Of a DNA stretch of 64,000 bases, positions 39,278 through 49,588 are shown one piece after another (position 1 is the first letter of the stretch; the number at the start of each line of letters is the position of its first letter). The notes beneath the pieces are model-generated. The model was given only the letters and a program-made list of their open reading frames with translations. It searched no databases and was not told where the DNA came from. The translations under genes and the position numbers were made by a program. The stretch is from Micromonospora saelicesensis (GTDB lineage: Bacteria > Actinomycetota > Actinomycetes > Mycobacteriales > Micromonosporaceae): the NCBI RefSeq assembly GCF_900091575.1, contig NZ_FMCR01000001.1, positions 1,426,001 through 1,490,000 of the forward strand, given 5' to 3'.

Positions 39278-40052
39278 CAATGCCTCCGCGTCGACGTCAG
39301 CGACAACTCTCTCATGCCGACCGCTGCCTACCGTCCCGCCCGACCGTGCGGGTACCCATCGCACCTTAGGGCGCGGGGACATCGGCTGTGCGCCCGACCC
39401 CATGGATCGTGTCGATGCTGACCGGCTGATCCGACAGCGTTCGGCCCGATCCACAGAAAGCCCAACGGTGATGATTGGTTTTTGTTCTCTTAGAAGAGAT
39501 AACTCATCGTCTTCATCGCACCTGTGCAAACTGTGGAAAACCGGGGTCTGCGCAGGTCAGACAGGTTATCCACCGGTGATTTAGCTGTGGAGAACCCCGG
39601 GTACAACCGGCCCGTGTGTCCACAGCCCGGCGACGACGGCCGGTTGTCCACCGTTGTCCACCGGTTGTCCACCGGTAATCCACCGACTTTCTCCCCAAGC
39701 CTGTGGATCGCGGGGAAGATCACCATTGCCGTCATCCCCAGAACCTTCAACAGCCCGTACACAGGTTGATGATGATCGGTGGATAACCTGACGGTCGTCC
39801 CCAGGCGTCCACAGCTTCGTACACAGGGTTTCTCCACAGCCTGTGGGTAACTGGCGGAGGACGGACCGTAGTTATCCACCGACGGTGGATAACGAGCTGT
39901 GGACAACGAGTGGGGATCGAGGCGGTCACGGCCTCAATGCTGTGGTCTCCACCATGTCGAGAGTCCAGCTGACTGACCCAAAAGAACGCCCGACCGGAGA
40001 TCCGGTCGGGCGTGTCCTGCTGCTGTGCGCCGCGTGACGGCTGGCGTACGCC
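39278..40052. other. Chromosomal replication origin (oriC) between dnaN and dnaA
   Basis: The gap holds a dense set of DnaA boxes. TTATCCACC occurs at 39566-39574 and 39872-39880, its complement GGTGGATAA at 39778-39786 and 39884-39892, and TTGTCCACC at 39644, 39654 and 39665. TAATCCACC is at 39676, GTGTCCACA at 39616, and TGTGGACAA at 39899. The 39872-39892 pair forms an inverted repeat with 3-bp spacing. An AT-richer stretch (39468-39505), with the perfect dyad TCTCTT-AG-AAGAGA at 39486-39499, is the candidate unwinding element or dnaN promoter. The minus-strand dnaA terminator (39986-40013) closes the region. Confidence 0.95.
39986..40013 (-). terminator. Rho-independent terminator of dnaA
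   Basis: ACGCCCGACCGGA-GA-TCCGGTCGGGCGT is a perfect 13-bp stem with a 2-nt centre; read on the minus strand it is followed by a T-rich TTCTTTTGGG. It lies 40 nt past the dnaA stop. Confidence 0.85.
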
Positions 40053-41882
40053 TCAGCTGTTCTGCTTGATGCGGTTGGTCAGCTCGGCGATCTGGTTGTA
40101 CAGCGAGCGGCGCTCCGCCATCTGCTGACGAATCTTGCGGTCGGCGTGCATCACAGTGGTGTGGTCCCGGCCACCGAACGCCTGCCCGATCCGGGGCAGC
40201 GACAGCTCGGTCAACTCGCGACACAGGTACATGGCCACCTGACGGGCGTTGACCAGCACCCGGGACCTGGACTGGCCGCGCAGATCCTCCAGGCTCACCC
40301 CGAAGTAGTCAGCGGTCGAGGCCATGATCTGGTCCGCGTTGATCTCCGGACCGGCACCGTCGGGCATGAAGTCCCGAAGCACCTCCTCGGCCAGCGACAG
40401 CTCGACCGTCGACCGGGTCAGGCTGGCGAACGCGGTCACCCGGATCAGCGCGCCCTCCAGCTCCCGGATCGAGTTCGACACCCGCGAGGCGATGAACTCC
40501 AACACGTCCGGCGGGGCGTACATCCGCTCCTGCGCCGCCTTCTTCTGCAGGATCGCGATCCGGGTCTCCAGATCCGGTGGCTGGATGTCAGCCAGCAGCC
40601 CCCACTCGAACCGGGTTCGCATCCGGTCCTCAAGGGTCGCGAGCTGGCGCGGCGACCGGTCGGAGGTGATCACGATCTGCTTGTTGGCGTTGTGCAGCGT
40701 GTTGAAGGTGTGGAAGAACTCCTCCTGGGTGCGCTCGCGGTTCTCCAGGAACTGGATGTCGTCGATCAACAGGATGTCGACGTCGCGGTAGCGCCGCTGG
40801 AACGCGCTGGTCTTGTCGTCCCGGAGCGAGTTGATGAAGTCGTTGGTGAATTCCTCGGTCGAGACGTACCGGACCGAGCGGGCGTTGCCGAGTGTCGTGG
40901 CGTAATGCCCGATGGCGTGCAACAGGTGCGTCTTGCCCAACCCGGAGTGCCCGTAGATGAACAGCGGGTTGTACGCCTTGGCCGGCGACTCCGCCACCGC
41001 CACGCTCGCCGCGTGGGCGAAGCGGTTGGACGAGCCGATGACGAACGTCTCAAACATGTACTTCGGATTGAGCCGGTTGCCGCCGGTGTCGGCACCGGGC
41101 AACCGACGGTCGTCGCGGCCACCGGTCCGATGGTCCACCGCGCTGCGACCCGGGCCGCTGTCCGTTCCGCTGTCCCGGGGAAGCGAGCGGATCACGTGCT
41201 GGTCGCGCGGCGACGCCGAGTCGTCCCGGTAGCGGGGCTCGTACGGCCGGGTGTCCGGGCCGGACGGATCCAGGCGGGCGGCCTGCTCGTCGTAGCCGCG
41301 CCGGTCCGGGCCCGGCCTGGAGGTCCGCAGGGGCTCCGCGAAGGCGGCGCTGAACAGCGCCTCCTGTCCGTCCCTGCTGGCCGGGATCAAACCCGCGCGA
41401 TGCCCCTCCACGGGAGGCGCGAGCGGCGGACCCGCCGGCGCGGGCGGCGGACCCGGATCAGGCGTACGCGGCGCGGGTGACTGCTCAGGGATCATCGCGT
41501 CGGCCGGCGGCCGAGCGCCCTGGTCGTCGTCGAACGGCGCCATACCCGGGCCGTCGATGTCGAGCTGCCCGGTCTCCGGGGCGCTGCGGTAGACGGTGCC
41601 GGCCGGTCGGCCGGTGGCGTCCTCGGCCACCCGGACGGTGACCGCGACCTGGATCGGTCGGCCGAGCCTGCGGGTGAGCGCCTCGGTGATCGCCGGGCGC
41701 AGCCGTGACTCGATCACGTCGCGGGTGAACGCGTCCGGAACGGAGAGCAGTGCGGTGTCCTCGACGATCGCTCGCAGCCGGGTCAGTCGGAGATAGGCAC
41801 GCTGCTGGGCGGAGATGATCTCGTCGGCGAGCTCGTCGGTCGCCGCTAACCACACTGCGGCAAGGTCGGTCGTACCGGCCAC
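40053..41882 (-). CDS. dnaA: Chromosomal replication initiator protein DnaA
   Basis: A 609-aa AAA+ initiator that binds the DnaA boxes and opens oriC. Domain I is at the N-terminus ([19 protein letters not shown]), then a long Pro/Asp/Arg-rich domain II (about residues 110-270) typical of actinomycetes. Domain III has Walker [10 protein letters not shown] near residue 310 and Walker [10 protein letters not shown]; domain IV ends with [17 protein letters not shown] at 41882 follows GAGGGGGTGG and is favoured over the further-upstream frame. DnaA boxes (41996-42015) in its leader suggest autoregulation. Confidence 0.97.
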   Translation of the reverse strand: MAGTTDLAAVWLAATDELADEIISAQQRAYLRLTRLRAIVEDTALLSVPDAFTRDVIESRLRPAITEALTRRLGRPIQVAVTVRVAEDATGRPAGTVYRSAPETGQLDIDGPGMAPFDDDQGARPPADAMIPEQSPAPRTPDPGPPPAPAGPPLAPPVEGHRAGLIPASRDGQEALFSAAFAEPLRTSRPGPDRRGYDEQAARLDPSGPDTRPYEPRYRDDSASPRDQHVIRSLPRDSGTDSGPGRSAVDHRTGGRDDRRLPGADTGGNRLNPKYMFETFVIGSSNRFAHAASVAVAESPAKAYNPLFIYGHSGLGKTHLLHAIGHYATTLGNARSVRYVSTEEFTNDFINSLRDDKTSAFQRRYRDVDILLIDDIQFLENRERTQEEFFHTFNTLHNANKQIVITSDRSPRQLATLEDRMRTRFEWGLLADIQPPDLETRIAILQKKAAQERMYAPPDVLEFIASRVSNSIRELEGALIRVTAFASLTRSTVELSLAEEVLRDFMPDGAGPEINADQIMASTADYFGVSLEDLRGQSRSRVLVNARQVAMYLCRELTELSLPRIGQAFGGRDHTTVMHADRKIRQQMAERRSLYNQIAELTNRIKQNS

Positions 41883-42507
41883 CGTCGTGCCACCCCCTCG
41901 CTTCTGCTCCCGGCCGCCGCTGTCTGCCAGCCGGCCGTCCCGGGCCCGCCGCGTTCGCGGGTGGAACAACACCCACCCGGACGGTCGACCGGTGGTCATC
42001 CACAAGTTATCCACAGCCTGTGTACCGACCGATTGTGGCCGCCTCCGGACGCGGGTGGGACCTGCCCCTGCCTGAACGGGCGCTGAAGCGGGTTCACCGT
42101 GCCGAACGATTCACTGCCATGTCCGGTCTTGCCTGCGCGACGACCGGAGCTTCCGACGCTCACCGCAATCGGGCACGGTAACAGCGTTGTCCCTGCGCCA
42201 TCAACCGGCGACGCGGCGGCGCCCTTGTCGGCATCAGCGAAAACCGCCCTTCGGCCTCGGGCGCGTCCCGTTGTCCCCTGCTCGGGGTGTTTGACGGTCA
42301 TTGCCCCCCTGCGTAGGCTGGAACGGTTGCTTTCTCGCCCTCTGCTAGGGTGATGGGTGCTTGCTGTCCGCGGTCGCATCCCCGCATCGCCGAGGTCCCG
42401 CTCCGCCGGACAGCACCGATCGTGGGCCACCGTCGAGGTGGCCTGGACCACCACACGACCCCGGCGATCCCGTCGCGCGGGGCGCGTACGAAAACGGAGA
42501 GCCTGAC
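41883..42507. promoter_or_regulatory. dnaA-rpmH divergent intergenic region with DnaA boxes
   Basis: Two DnaA-box sequences lie in tandem in the dnaA leader: TCATCCACA at 41996-42004 and the perfect TTATCCACA at 42007-42015. On the rpmH side TAGGGT at 42346-42351 is a possible -10 for the rpmH operon, with another TAGGCT near 42314. The rest holds no coding frame with start signals. Confidence 0.65.
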
Positions 42508-42645
42508 GTGAGCAAGCGCACCTACCAGCCGAACAACCGCCGGCGCGCGAAGACCCACGGCTTCCGGCTGCGCATGCGCACCCGTGCCGGCCGTGCCATC
42601 CTGTCGAGCCGTCGCGCCAAGGGTCGCACCACCCTGTCGGCCTGA
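42508..42645 (+). CDS. rpmH: 50S ribosomal protein L34
   Basis: A 45-aa very basic ribosomal protein: [20 protein letters not shown], then [23 protein letters not shown] at 42508 is the start. It heads the conserved rpmH-rnpA-yidD-yidC-khpB-rsmG-parAB cluster. Confidence 0.98.
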   Translation: MSKRTYQPNNRRRAKTHGFRLRMRTRAGRAILSSRRAKGRTTLSA

Positions 42646-42679
42646 GCCGACCGGGCCGGTCCAGGGGACGTGGGCAGTC

Positions 42680-43096
42680 GTGCTGGCCGCCGCACAGCGA
42701 CTGCGGCGCAGCACTGACTTCGCCGCAGCGGTTCGGGGTGGCCGACGCGCCGGACGTGGCGCCGTCGTGGTCCACCTGACCGTGCCGGTGACCGTCGACC
42801 CCAGCACACCGACCTCGCCGGAGCCGGTACGGGACAACAGTGCGGAGCAGTCGTCCGTGCCGTCCCGTGCCGGCTTCGTCGTGTCCAAGGCGGTCGGTAA
42901 CGCGGTGACCCGTAACCGGGTCCGGCGCCGACTGCGGGCGCTGGTCCGGGAACGGTTGACCGACCTGCCCGCCGGCAGCACCCTGGTCGTCCGGGCGCTC
43001 CCCGCCGCGGCGCAGGCGTCGTACCCTCGGCTCGCCACCGACCTGGACGCCGCCATCGCGGTCGCCCGGTCGCCGCGCGAACGGCGGTCCCGATGA
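42680..43096 (+). CDS. rnpA: Ribonuclease P protein component
   Basis: A 138-aa RNase P subunit that assists the catalytic RNA in tRNA 5' maturation. [20 protein letters not shown] starts it, and the central RNR signature is [20 protein letters not shown]. The GTG at 42680 is chosen to give [10 protein letters not shown]. Its stop overlaps the yidD ATG as ATGA. Confidence 0.95.
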   Translation: MLAAAQRLRRSTDFAAAVRGGRRAGRGAVVVHLTVPVTVDPSTPTSPEPVRDNSAEQSSVPSRAGFVVSKAVGNAVTRNRVRRRLRALVRERLTDLPAGSTLVVRALPAAAQASYPRLATDLDAAIAVARSPRERRSR

Positions 43097-43389
43097 GCGG
43101 CACCGAGCAGAGCAGCCCACGGCCGTCGACAACCGGTGCCAAGGTGCTGATCGCGCCCATCATCGCGTACCGTCGGTGGATAAGTCCGGCACTGCCGGCT
43201 CGCTGTCGGTTCTACCCGTCGTGCAGTGCGTACGCCCAGGAGGCGGTCGTTCGGCACGGCGCGCTCCGGGGAGCCGTGCTGGCGGCCCGGCGGTTGTTGC
43301 GCTGCCACCCCTTTCACCCTGGTGGATATGACCCGGTGCCGGAGCCGGGCGGCCGCCGTCGTGCTGATGTGACTGGAGCCCCGAATTGA
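43093..43389 (+). CDS. yidD: Membrane protein insertion efficiency factor
   Basis: A 98-aa amphipathic protein that assists YidC/Sec membrane insertion. The signature [27 protein letters not shown] with [12 protein letters not shown] near the C-terminus identifies the family. It overlaps both rnpA (ATGA) and yidC (TTGA), showing tight coupling. Confidence 0.95.
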   Translation: MSGTEQSSPRPSTTGAKVLIAPIIAYRRWISPALPARCRFYPSCSAYAQEAVVRHGALRGAVLAARRLLRCHPFHPGGYDPVPEPGGRRRADVTGAPN

Positions 43390-44381
43390 GTCTGAGTCTC
43401 GACTGGATCTACTACGCGATTTCGTGGATCCTGCTGACCTGGCACTCTGCCTGGGACGCCATCGGGGTGCCCGTCGGTGCCGTGATCGGCACCAACTTCG
43501 CGTGGATCCTCTCCATCATCTTCCTGGTGGTCACCGTCCGGGTGATCCTGTTCCCGGTCTTCGTCAAGCAGATCAAGTCGCAGCGGGCGATGCAGGCGCT
43601 CCAGCCCAAGGTCAAGGAGCTTCAGGAGAAGCACAAGGGTGACCGGGAGACGCTCCAGAAAGAAATGATGGAGCTCTACAAGAAGGAGAAGGCCAACCCG
43701 CTGATGGGTTGCCTTCCGATGTTCCTTCAGATCCCGGTCTTCCTGGGCCTCTTCCACGTGCTGCGCCGGCTCGACCCGGACAAGCAGAACAAGACCCTCT
43801 ACGGCTGGACCGCCGACCAGTTCCAGAGCGCCTCGCAGGCGAAGCTCTTCACCGCCCCGATCGCCGGCAAGTTCGGCTCCACGGCCGAGGAGCTGACCAG
43901 CCTCGGCGCCAACGGCAGCACCGTGAAGATCATTGCTGGTGTCCTGGTCCTGGTCATGATCGCCACCACCTACCTGACCAGCCGTCAGATGATCCTCAAG
44001 ACCGGCTGGGCCGAGGACCCGCAGCAGCGGATGATCCAGCGACTGATGCTCTACGGCATCCCCGCGTCGCTGCTGATCTCCGGCGCGATCTTCCCGATCG
44101 GCGTCATCATCTACTGGGTCACCAACAACCTCTTCACCCTCGGCCAGCAGCAGTGGGTGCTGCGGAAGTTCCCGCCGCCGGTGACCGCCAAGAAGGCCGT
44201 CGCGCCCGCCGCCAGCCGTAACCCGGTGCAGCCCGCCAAGTCCGGTGGCCTGTTCGGTCGCGGCAAGACGGCCCCGCCGGCACCGGTCAAGGCGGCCGCG
44301 CCCAAGGTGGCCGGGCCGAAGCCGGGCGCCAAGCCGGTGAACAACCCGAAGAAGAGCCGCCCCGCCAAGCGGCAGGGCTGA
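43386..44381 (+). CDS. yidC: Membrane protein insertase YidC
   Basis: A 331-aa insertase with about five membrane segments. The conserved hydrophilic groove Arg lies in [20 protein letters not shown], and the C-terminal helices include [19 protein letters not shown] and [20 protein letters not shown]. The C-terminal tail (about residues 275-331) is Lys/Pro-rich and may bind ribosomes. TTG at 43386 is the start, in the TTGA overlap with yidD. Confidence 0.94.
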   Translation: MSLSLDWIYYAISWILLTWHSAWDAIGVPVGAVIGTNFAWILSIIFLVVTVRVILFPVFVKQIKSQRAMQALQPKVKELQEKHKGDRETLQKEMMELYKKEKANPLMGCLPMFLQIPVFLGLFHVLRRLDPDKQNKTLYGWTADQFQSASQAKLFTAPIAGKFGSTAEELTSLGANGSTVKIIAGVLVLVMIATTYLTSRQMILKTGWAEDPQQRMIQRLMLYGIPASLLISGAIFPIGVIIYWVTNNLFTLGQQQWVLRKFPPPVTAKKAVAPAASRNPVQPAKSGGLFGRGKTAPPAPVKAAAPKVAGPKPGAKPVNNPKKSRPAKRQG

Positions 44382-44388
44382 CCTGCGA

Positions 44389-44418
44389 GGGCCGCCGCCG
44401 GATCACCGGCGGCGGCCC
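44389..44418. terminator. Hairpin between yidC and khpB
   Basis: GGGCCGCCGCCGG (44389-44401) pairs exactly with CCGGCGGCGGCCC (44406-44418) around ATCA, just after the yidC stop. It may be a partial terminator or an mRNA stabiliser within the cluster. Confidence 0.55.
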
Positions 44419-44593
44419 GTTCCGCACCGCGCAGCCGCCGTACGGCCGGCGCCGGACGGAACCGCCCGCGCACCGCGCGGCCACGGGCGACACTGCCCGT
44501 ACAGACGTGCCTGTGGGCACCGGCGACCTCCCGCCGGCCCCGGGAAACCAGTCGGACCCGACGGTCCGGCCGAGCGAGTACGGAGATGAGACC

Positions 44594-45211
44594 GTGACCG
44601 AGACCAGCATCCCCCGCGCCGAGCAGTCCCTGGACGAGGAGGAGACCGCCACGCTCGCGGTGGACGGCGACGACACCGAAGCCGATGACACCGAGGCGGA
44701 CGACGACACCGACACCGCCGCTGGCACCCGGGTGAAGAAGGCTGTGGGCGAGGGCGACCTGTTCCGGCAGAGCGAGATCGCCGCCGACTACGTCGAGGGC
44801 CTGCTCGACATCCTCGACTACGACGGCGACATCGACGAGCTGGTCGCCGCCGGCCGTCCGATGGTCGAGGTGGTCGGCGAGCGGCTGCAGAATCTGGTCG
44901 GTCAGCGCGGCGCCACCCTGGAGGCGCTCCAGGAACTGACCCGCCTCGCCGTCTTCCGGCAGACCGGTACGCCGAGCCGTCTGCTGCTCGACGTCGGTGG
45001 CTACCGGGCGAACCGCCGTAAGGAACTCGCCGCGGTCGCCAAGAACGCCGTCGAGAAGGTCAAGGAGTACGGCGAGCCGGTCCGCCTGGAGGCGATGTCC
45101 GCGTTCGAGCGCAAGTGCGTGCACGATGTGGTCAACGCCATGTCCGGCGTGGCGAGCGAGTCCGAGGGTGTGGAGCCGAACCGGCGCATCGTCGTACGGC
45201 CGGCGGACTGA
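44594..45211 (+). CDS. KhpB/Jag-type RNA-binding protein
   Basis: A 205-aa protein with an acidic N-terminus (residues 1-55; [19 protein letters not shown]), a KH domain ([18 protein letters not shown], then [19 protein letters not shown]), and an R3H domain ([16 protein letters not shown], about residues 170-186). KhpB works with KhpA in RNA binding and cell-wall growth control. GTG at 44594 follows GGAG. Confidence 0.9.
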   Translation: MTETSIPRAEQSLDEEETATLAVDGDDTEADDTEADDDTDTAAGTRVKKAVGEGDLFRQSEIAADYVEGLLDILDYDGDIDELVAAGRPMVEVVGERLQNLVGQRGATLEALQELTRLAVFRQTGTPSRLLLDVGGYRANRRKELAAVAKNAVEKVKEYGEPVRLEAMSAFERKCVHDVVNAMSGVASESEGVEPNRRIVVRPAD

Positions 45212-45215
45212 CCGG

Positions 45216-46082
45216 GTGACCCACGACGACATCACGGCCGACGCCGTGTCCGGCCCGGGCGGCACGCCGCCCGGGCCGTCCGCTGTCCGCCCCGCCACCG
45301 CCACCGCCACCGCCGACGCCGACGCCGAATCGACCGGGCGTGACGCCGCCCCGTCACCGGCCGACGCGGCTTTGCCGCCCGAGCTGGCCCCGGCCGCGCT
45401 GACCCTCTTCGGTGACCGTCTCGACCTGGCCGCCGCGTACGCCGAGCTGCTGGCCACCGACGGGGTGGTCCGCGGCCTGATCGGCCCCCGGGAGGCACCC
45501 CGCATCTGGGACCGGCACCTGCTCAACTGCGCCGCGGTCGCCGAACGGATCCCGTCCGGCGCGACGGTGCTCGACGTCGGCTCCGGCGCCGGTCTGCCGG
45601 GTCTCGTCCTGGCCATCGCCCGTCCCGACCTCACGGTCACCCTGATCGAGCCGCTGGCGCGCCGGACGTCGTTCCTGATCGAGGTCGTCGAGCGACTCGG
45701 TCTGGCCAGGTCGGTGCGGGTGTTCCGCGGCCGGGCCGACGAGGCGGCCAGCGGGTCGAGCGGCCGGGAGCCCATCAGCGGAGACGTGGTGACCGCGCGC
45801 GCGGTTGCACCCCTGGATCGGCTCGCGGGCTGGAGCCTCCCACTGGCGGTTCGCGGTGGTCGGCTGCTGGCACTCAAGGGCTCGTCCGCCGCAGCCGAGA
45901 TCGAGGAGCACGCCGAGGTGGTGGCGCGACTCGGCGGCGGGGAGCCGAGCGTGCAGCTCTGTGGCGTCGGGGTGATCGATCCGCCCACCACGGTCGTGGA
46001 GATCGTGCGCGAGCGGATGATCGGCCCGGCCCGCCCGGCGGCCAAGAAGCGTGCCCGGGGCGGACGCTCCCGCCGAGGTTGA
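45216..46082 (+). CDS. rsmG: 16S rRNA (guanine-527-N7) methyltransferase
   Basis: A 288-aa SAM-dependent methyltransferase; loss of this enzyme gives low-level streptomycin resistance in other bacteria. [20 protein letters not shown], then [20 protein letters not shown] is the SAM motif, and [15 protein letters not shown] follows. The first 60 or so residues are a low-complexity Ala/Thr/Asp extension that may be removed by a later start; GTG 45216 is the first in-frame start after khpB. Confidence 0.9.
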   Translation: MTHDDITADAVSGPGGTPPGPSAVRPATATATADADAESTGRDAAPSPADAALPPELAPAALTLFGDRLDLAAAYAELLATDGVVRGLIGPREAPRIWDRHLLNCAAVAERIPSGATVLDVGSGAGLPGLVLAIARPDLTVTLIEPLARRTSFLIEVVERLGLARSVRVFRGRADEAASGSSGREPISGDVVTARAVAPLDRLAGWSLPLAVRGGRLLALKGSSAAAEIEEHAEVVARLGGGEPSVQLCGVGVIDPPTTVVEIVRERMIGPARPAAKKRARGGRSRRG

Positions 46083-46338
46083 CACTTCGCGCCATCGGGC
46101 TTCCGGCCGGTGGGTTGCCTCGTTGTACCGGTACGGATGGACGAGGGGATGAGAACCCGACGTGGACCGGCCGCGCCCGTCCGCCGTAGGCTGACCGCGC
46201 GTCGATAGTGTGGAGCGGGTGACGGACGTCGCGGGTCTCCGACCGCTCCCGCGGGCCGTACGCTCCGGGTTGCGGCCGTGGATGCGGCCAAGTTGACCGG
46301 GGCGCGGACCGACCATCCGAAGCGGGCAGGGATGACAG
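46083..46338. promoter_or_regulatory. rsmG-parA gap, probable parAB promoter
   Basis: A 256-bp gap in which TAGGCT (near 46186) and TAGTGT (near 46207) resemble -10 hexamers. No convincing reading frame lies here. Confidence 0.35.
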
Positions 46339-47664
46339 GTGCATGACGACGGCAGGTACGACGATCCACGCGTGACCGGGTCGACCAGCGATCCCGTTTC
46401 ACGTGAAACCGACTACCCGAGCTGGTCGCCCGGCGCGACCGGGCCATCGACCCGACCGACCGACGGCGATCCCCCGACAGCACTCGACCCACCGTCGGGG
46501 GCCGGGCGGCCAGATAGCTCAGCCATTCCGGAGCCGGCGAGTGGTCGTCGGACGCCGGAGGCGTCGAGTCGACCGGTCAACGCCGCTGAGGTGCGGTCGA
46601 CCTCAGGTCGCCGGAACACCGCTGCGGCGGTTCGCTTCGAGCCGGCCGTCCCGCACCAACCCACTGCGGCGGCCGCTCGGGACGCCGCGCCGGTGGTCGC
46701 CGACGCACCGGTCGCTTCGACCGAGTCGTTGGCCGCAGTGGCGGCCGATCCCACGTACGTTTCACGTGAAACCCCGACGCGCGAAGAGGATGACCCACCG
46801 TTGGCTATGGAGGCGATGCGCGCCGTGCAGATCCTGAATCCCAGTGGCGAGGTGACCATGCCTCGGCCGGACCGGACCCGGGTCATGTGCGTCGCCAACC
46901 AGAAGGGTGGCGTGGGTAAGACCACCACCACCGTCAACCTTGCGGTGGCGCTCGCCCTGCACGGCAACCGGGTGCTGGTGGTCGACCTCGACCCGCAGGG
47001 CAACGCCTCGACCGGGCTCAACGTCCCACACCACACCGGAATCCCCGACGTGTATGACTGCCTGATCAACAGCGTGCCGCTGGCCGAGGTGGCACAGGCG
47101 GTCGAGGGCATCCCCAATCTCTGGTGCGTACCCGCGACCATCGACCTGGCCGGCGCGGAGATCGAGCTGGTGTCGGTGGTGGCCCGGGAGTCGCGCCTGG
47201 ACCGGGCGATCGCCGCCTACCCGGGCGAGTTCGACTACGTCTTCATCGACTGCCCGCCCTCGCTCGGCCTGCTCACGGTCAACGCTCTGGTTGCCGCGCA
47301 GGAGGTGCTGATCCCGATCCAGTGCGAGTACTACGCGCTGGAAGGGCTCAACCAGCTGATCAACAACATCAATCTGGTACGCCAGCACCTCAACCCGAAG
47401 CTCGACGTCTCCACCATCCTGCTGACCATGTACGACCGTCGCACCAGGTTGGCCGACGCCGTCGAGCAGGACGTCCGGAACCACTTCGGCGACAAGGTCC
47501 TCCAGGCGGTCATCCCCCGTAACGTCCGGGTCTCCGAGGCGCCGAGCTACGGCCAGTCGGTGATGACCTACGATCCCGGTTCGCGGGGCGCCACGAGTTA
47601 CTTCGAGGCCGCCCAGGAAATCGCCGAGCGGGGCGTCAAGGAGCCGGTGGGCCGGAATGCGTAG
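46339..47664 (+). CDS. parA: Chromosome partitioning ATPase ParA
   Basis: A 441-aa Walker-type ATPase that moves parS-bound ParB complexes. The deviant Walker A loop QKGGVGKTTTT has Lys189 at its start, VLVVDLDPQGNAS is motif A', and FIDCPPSLGLL is the Walker B. The first 155 residues are low-complexity and carry two perfect parS palindromes in the DNA, which translate as VSRET each time. A later start, at Met157 or Met174, would remove them, so the start is uncertain; the full frame is listed because AGGTGC precedes its ATG. Confidence 0.85.
   Translation: MHDDGRYDDPRVTGSTSDPVSRETDYPSWSPGATGPSTRPTDGDPPTALDPPSGAGRPDSSAIPEPASGRRTPEASSRPVNAAEVRSTSGRRNTAAAVRFEPAVPHQPTAAAARDAAPVVADAPVASTESLAAVAADPTYVSRETPTREEDDPPLAMEAMRAVQILNPSGEVTMPRPDRTRVMCVANQKGGVGKTTTTVNLAVALALHGNRVLVVDLDPQGNASTGLNVPHHTGIPDVYDCLINSVPLAEVAQAVEGIPNLWCVPATIDLAGAEIELVSVVARESRLDRAIAAYPGEFDYVFIDCPPSLGLLTVNALVAAQEVLIPIQCEYYALEGLNQLINNINLVRQHLNPKLDVSTILLTMYDRRTRLADAVEQDVRNHFGDKVLQAVIPRNVRVSEAPSYGQSVMTYDPGSRGATSYFEAAQEIAERGVKEPVGRNA
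46396..46409. promoter_or_regulatory. parS site 1
   Basis: The perfect 14-bp palindrome GTTTCACGTGAAAC, the ParB-binding centromere. It lies inside the first codons of the longest parA frame. Confidence 0.92.
46759..46772. promoter_or_regulatory. parS site 2
   Basis: A second perfect GTTTCACGTGAAAC, 350 bp after site 1 and still within the parA N-terminal extension. Confidence 0.92.
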
Positions 47665-47691
47665 TGCGGACGAATCGCTGGGAGGCGTGGC

Positions 47692-48708
47692 ATGAAGAAC
47701 CGTCCTCGGGGCGGTCTGGGTAGGGGCCTGGGGGCGCTGATCCCGACCGGGCCGGCGCCGGCTGCCGCTGGCACCGCGACGGCAGAGCCGGAGAACGAGC
47801 ACCTGGACGACGCGGGCACCGTCGCTGTCGCCGCAGTGCCGGCCGGAGCGCCGGTTCGTGAGCCGGAACCGGTGCTGAGCCCGGTGCCCGGTGCTCGATT
47901 CGCCGAGATCCCGGTCGACGCGATCATGCCCAACCCGAAGCAGCCCCGCCAGGTCTTCGATGAGGAGGCGCTGGAGGAGCTGAAGACCTCGATCCAGGAG
48001 GTCGGCTTCCTCCAGCCCATCGTCGTTCGGCAACTCGACGACGAGAAGTACGAACTGGTGATGGGCGAGCGGCGCTGGCGGGCCGCCCAGGCGGTGGGGC
48101 GGGATAGCATCCCGGCGATCGTCCGGGACACCCGTGACGACGCGATGCTCCGCGACGCCCTGCTGGAGAACATCCACCGGGCGAACCTGAACCCTCTGGA
48201 AGAGGCCGCCGCCTACCAGCAACTGCTGGAGGAGTTCGGGGCCACCCACGAGGAGTTGGCCCGCCGGATCGGCCGGAGTCGCCCACAGATCTCCAACACG
48301 ATCCGACTGCTGAACCTGCCCGCACCGGTGCAGCGCCGGGTTGCCGCCGGCATCCTGTCGGCGGGGCACGCCCGCGCCCTGCTGAGCCTCGACGAGGCGG
48401 AGGCACAGGAACAGTTGGCCCTGCGGATCGTGGCCGAGGGACTGTCGGTTCGGGCGACCGAGGAGATCGTGGCCTTGGCCCTCAACGACGGGCCGGCGAA
48501 GGGTCAGGCCGCGAAACGACGACCCAAGGCGCACGCGCCGGCCCTGACCGACCTCGCCGATCGCCTGTCCGACCGGTTCGACACCCGCGTGAAGGTGGAC
48601 ATCGGCCGGAGCAAGGGCAAGATCACGATTGAGTTCGCGACGGTGGACGACCTTGAGCGGATCGTCGGGATCATCGGAGTGCAACAGGAGGAGGGCGGGG
48701 AGGACTGA
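47692..48708 (+). CDS. parB: Chromosome partitioning protein ParB
   Basis: A 338-aa CTPase/DNA-binding clamp. The N-terminal ParA-interacting segment [12 protein letters not shown] is at residues 7-18, the nucleotide-binding domain has [12 protein letters not shown], and [17 protein letters not shown] ends it. The HTH is [19 protein letters not shown], and the C-terminal dimerisation part ends [32 protein letters not shown] precedes the ATG. It spreads from the parS sites that lie on both sides of the gene. Confidence 0.95.
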   Translation: MKNRPRGGLGRGLGALIPTGPAPAAAGTATAEPENEHLDDAGTVAVAAVPAGAPVREPEPVLSPVPGARFAEIPVDAIMPNPKQPRQVFDEEALEELKTSIQEVGFLQPIVVRQLDDEKYELVMGERRWRAAQAVGRDSIPAIVRDTRDDAMLRDALLENIHRANLNPLEEAAAYQQLLEEFGATHEELARRIGRSRPQISNTIRLLNLPAPVQRRVAAGILSAGHARALLSLDEAEAQEQLALRIVAEGLSVRATEEIVALALNDGPAKGQAAKRRPKAHAPALTDLADRLSDRFDTRVKVDIGRSKGKITIEFATVDDLERIVGIIGVQQEEGGED

Positions 48709-48724
48709 CCCCGCCCGCTCGCCT

Positions 48725-48757
48725 ACGGCCGCGCTACCCCAACGGGGGCGCGGCCGT
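48725..48757. terminator. Hairpin after parAB
   Basis: ACGGCCGCGC (48725-48734) pairs with GCGCGGCCGT (48748-48757) with additional CCCC/GGGG pairing, followed by TCTGC. Confidence 0.7.
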
Positions 48758-48779
48758 TCTGCATCCCAGGGTCGTCGCG

Positions 48780-48793
48780 GTTTCACGTGAAAC
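48780..48793. promoter_or_regulatory. parS site 3
   Basis: Perfect GTTTCACGTGAAAC, 70 bp past parB. Confidence 0.92.
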
Positions 48794-48960
48794 AGACGGC
48801 GGCGCTGATTCAGCGGATCGGCGTGCGCTGCGGCTCGTGGTCGCTCTCGGCTCGGCCAGCCGACCCGGCGTCCTTCTCTGGCAGCAGGAGGAGTCGGCGG
48901 GAGTGGTGGGCCGATGGATCGGTCGCGCCGGCCCGCACGTTCGACAGCACAATCCGCGGG

Positions 48961-49167
48961 CGATGGGCGATGGGCGATGGGCGATGGGCGATGGGCGATG
49001 GGCGATGGGCTTGGGCTTGGGCTTGGGGCTTGGGGCTTGGGGCGTGGGGCGATGGGCGTGGGGCGTGGGCGTGGCGTGTGGGCGTGGCGTGTGGGCGTGG
49101 GGTGTGGGTGTGGGGTTTGGGGTGGGGCGTGGGGCGTGGGGTGTCAGGTGTCAGGTGTCAGGTGGCG
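48961..49167. repeat. G-rich tandem repeat tract
   Basis: Seven exact copies of the 7-mer CGATGGG lie at 48961-49009. They are followed by variable G-rich units (GGGCTTGGGCTTGGGGCTTG, GGCGTGGGG, GTGTGGGCGTGG) to about 49140 and three copies of GTGTCAG at 49141-49161. All runs of G are on the plus strand, so the tract can form G-quadruplexes and is likely to vary in length. Confidence 0.85.
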
Positions 49168-49540
49168 GACGCGGCGACGGGCGAGGCGGGCGGGGGCGCC
49201 GCGATGGGGGTGGTGACGGCGCCGCGATGGACGGCGAGCCCGACATCGCGAGCGGCTCAGGGGGGGAGCGGACGCAGCGGCGGGTGGCGGACGCAGTGGG
49301 GGTGACTGGCGGCGGTCGCTGAGGTGAGAGCGGGCGCTGATGGATCCACTACACGCGTCGCAGAGGGCTCCGGGATAGTCCGCTCGACCGCAACCACCCC
49401 CCGCGCGGATCAAAGCGTCAGCGAGCCGCTGAGCGGCGCGAAACGGCGTCTCCGTGGTCATCCGCAGATGGGCCGCAGCTCTCGAACGCGATCAGTCCGG
49501 CGGAGTGGCAGCCTCGCAGCGACCTGGCGAGAGACCGCCA

Positions 49541-49588
49541 GGCCTCCGGGCCTCCGGGCCTCCGGGCCTCCGGGCCTCCGGGCCTCCG
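49541..49588. repeat. Tandem repeat, six copies of GGCCTCCG
   Basis: Six consecutive 8-mers GGCCTCCG, followed by degenerate GGCCGCTGCCGG units to about 49635. Confidence 0.85.

Noticed and set aside
44111..46492. 793-aa minus-strand frame opposite yidC-khpB-rsmG
   Set aside because: It spans three well-supported genes on the other strand and has no family features.
48787..49322. Frames across the G-rich repeats (for example 172 aa starting in parS site 3)
   Set aside because: The peptides are repeats of GDGRWAM and GLGLG made by tandem DNA units; the frames overlap in all phases and have no start signals.
48961..49588. Possible CRISPR array in the tandem repeats
   Set aside because: The units are 7-8 bp and directly adjacent without spacers, so they are minisatellites, and no cas gene is near.
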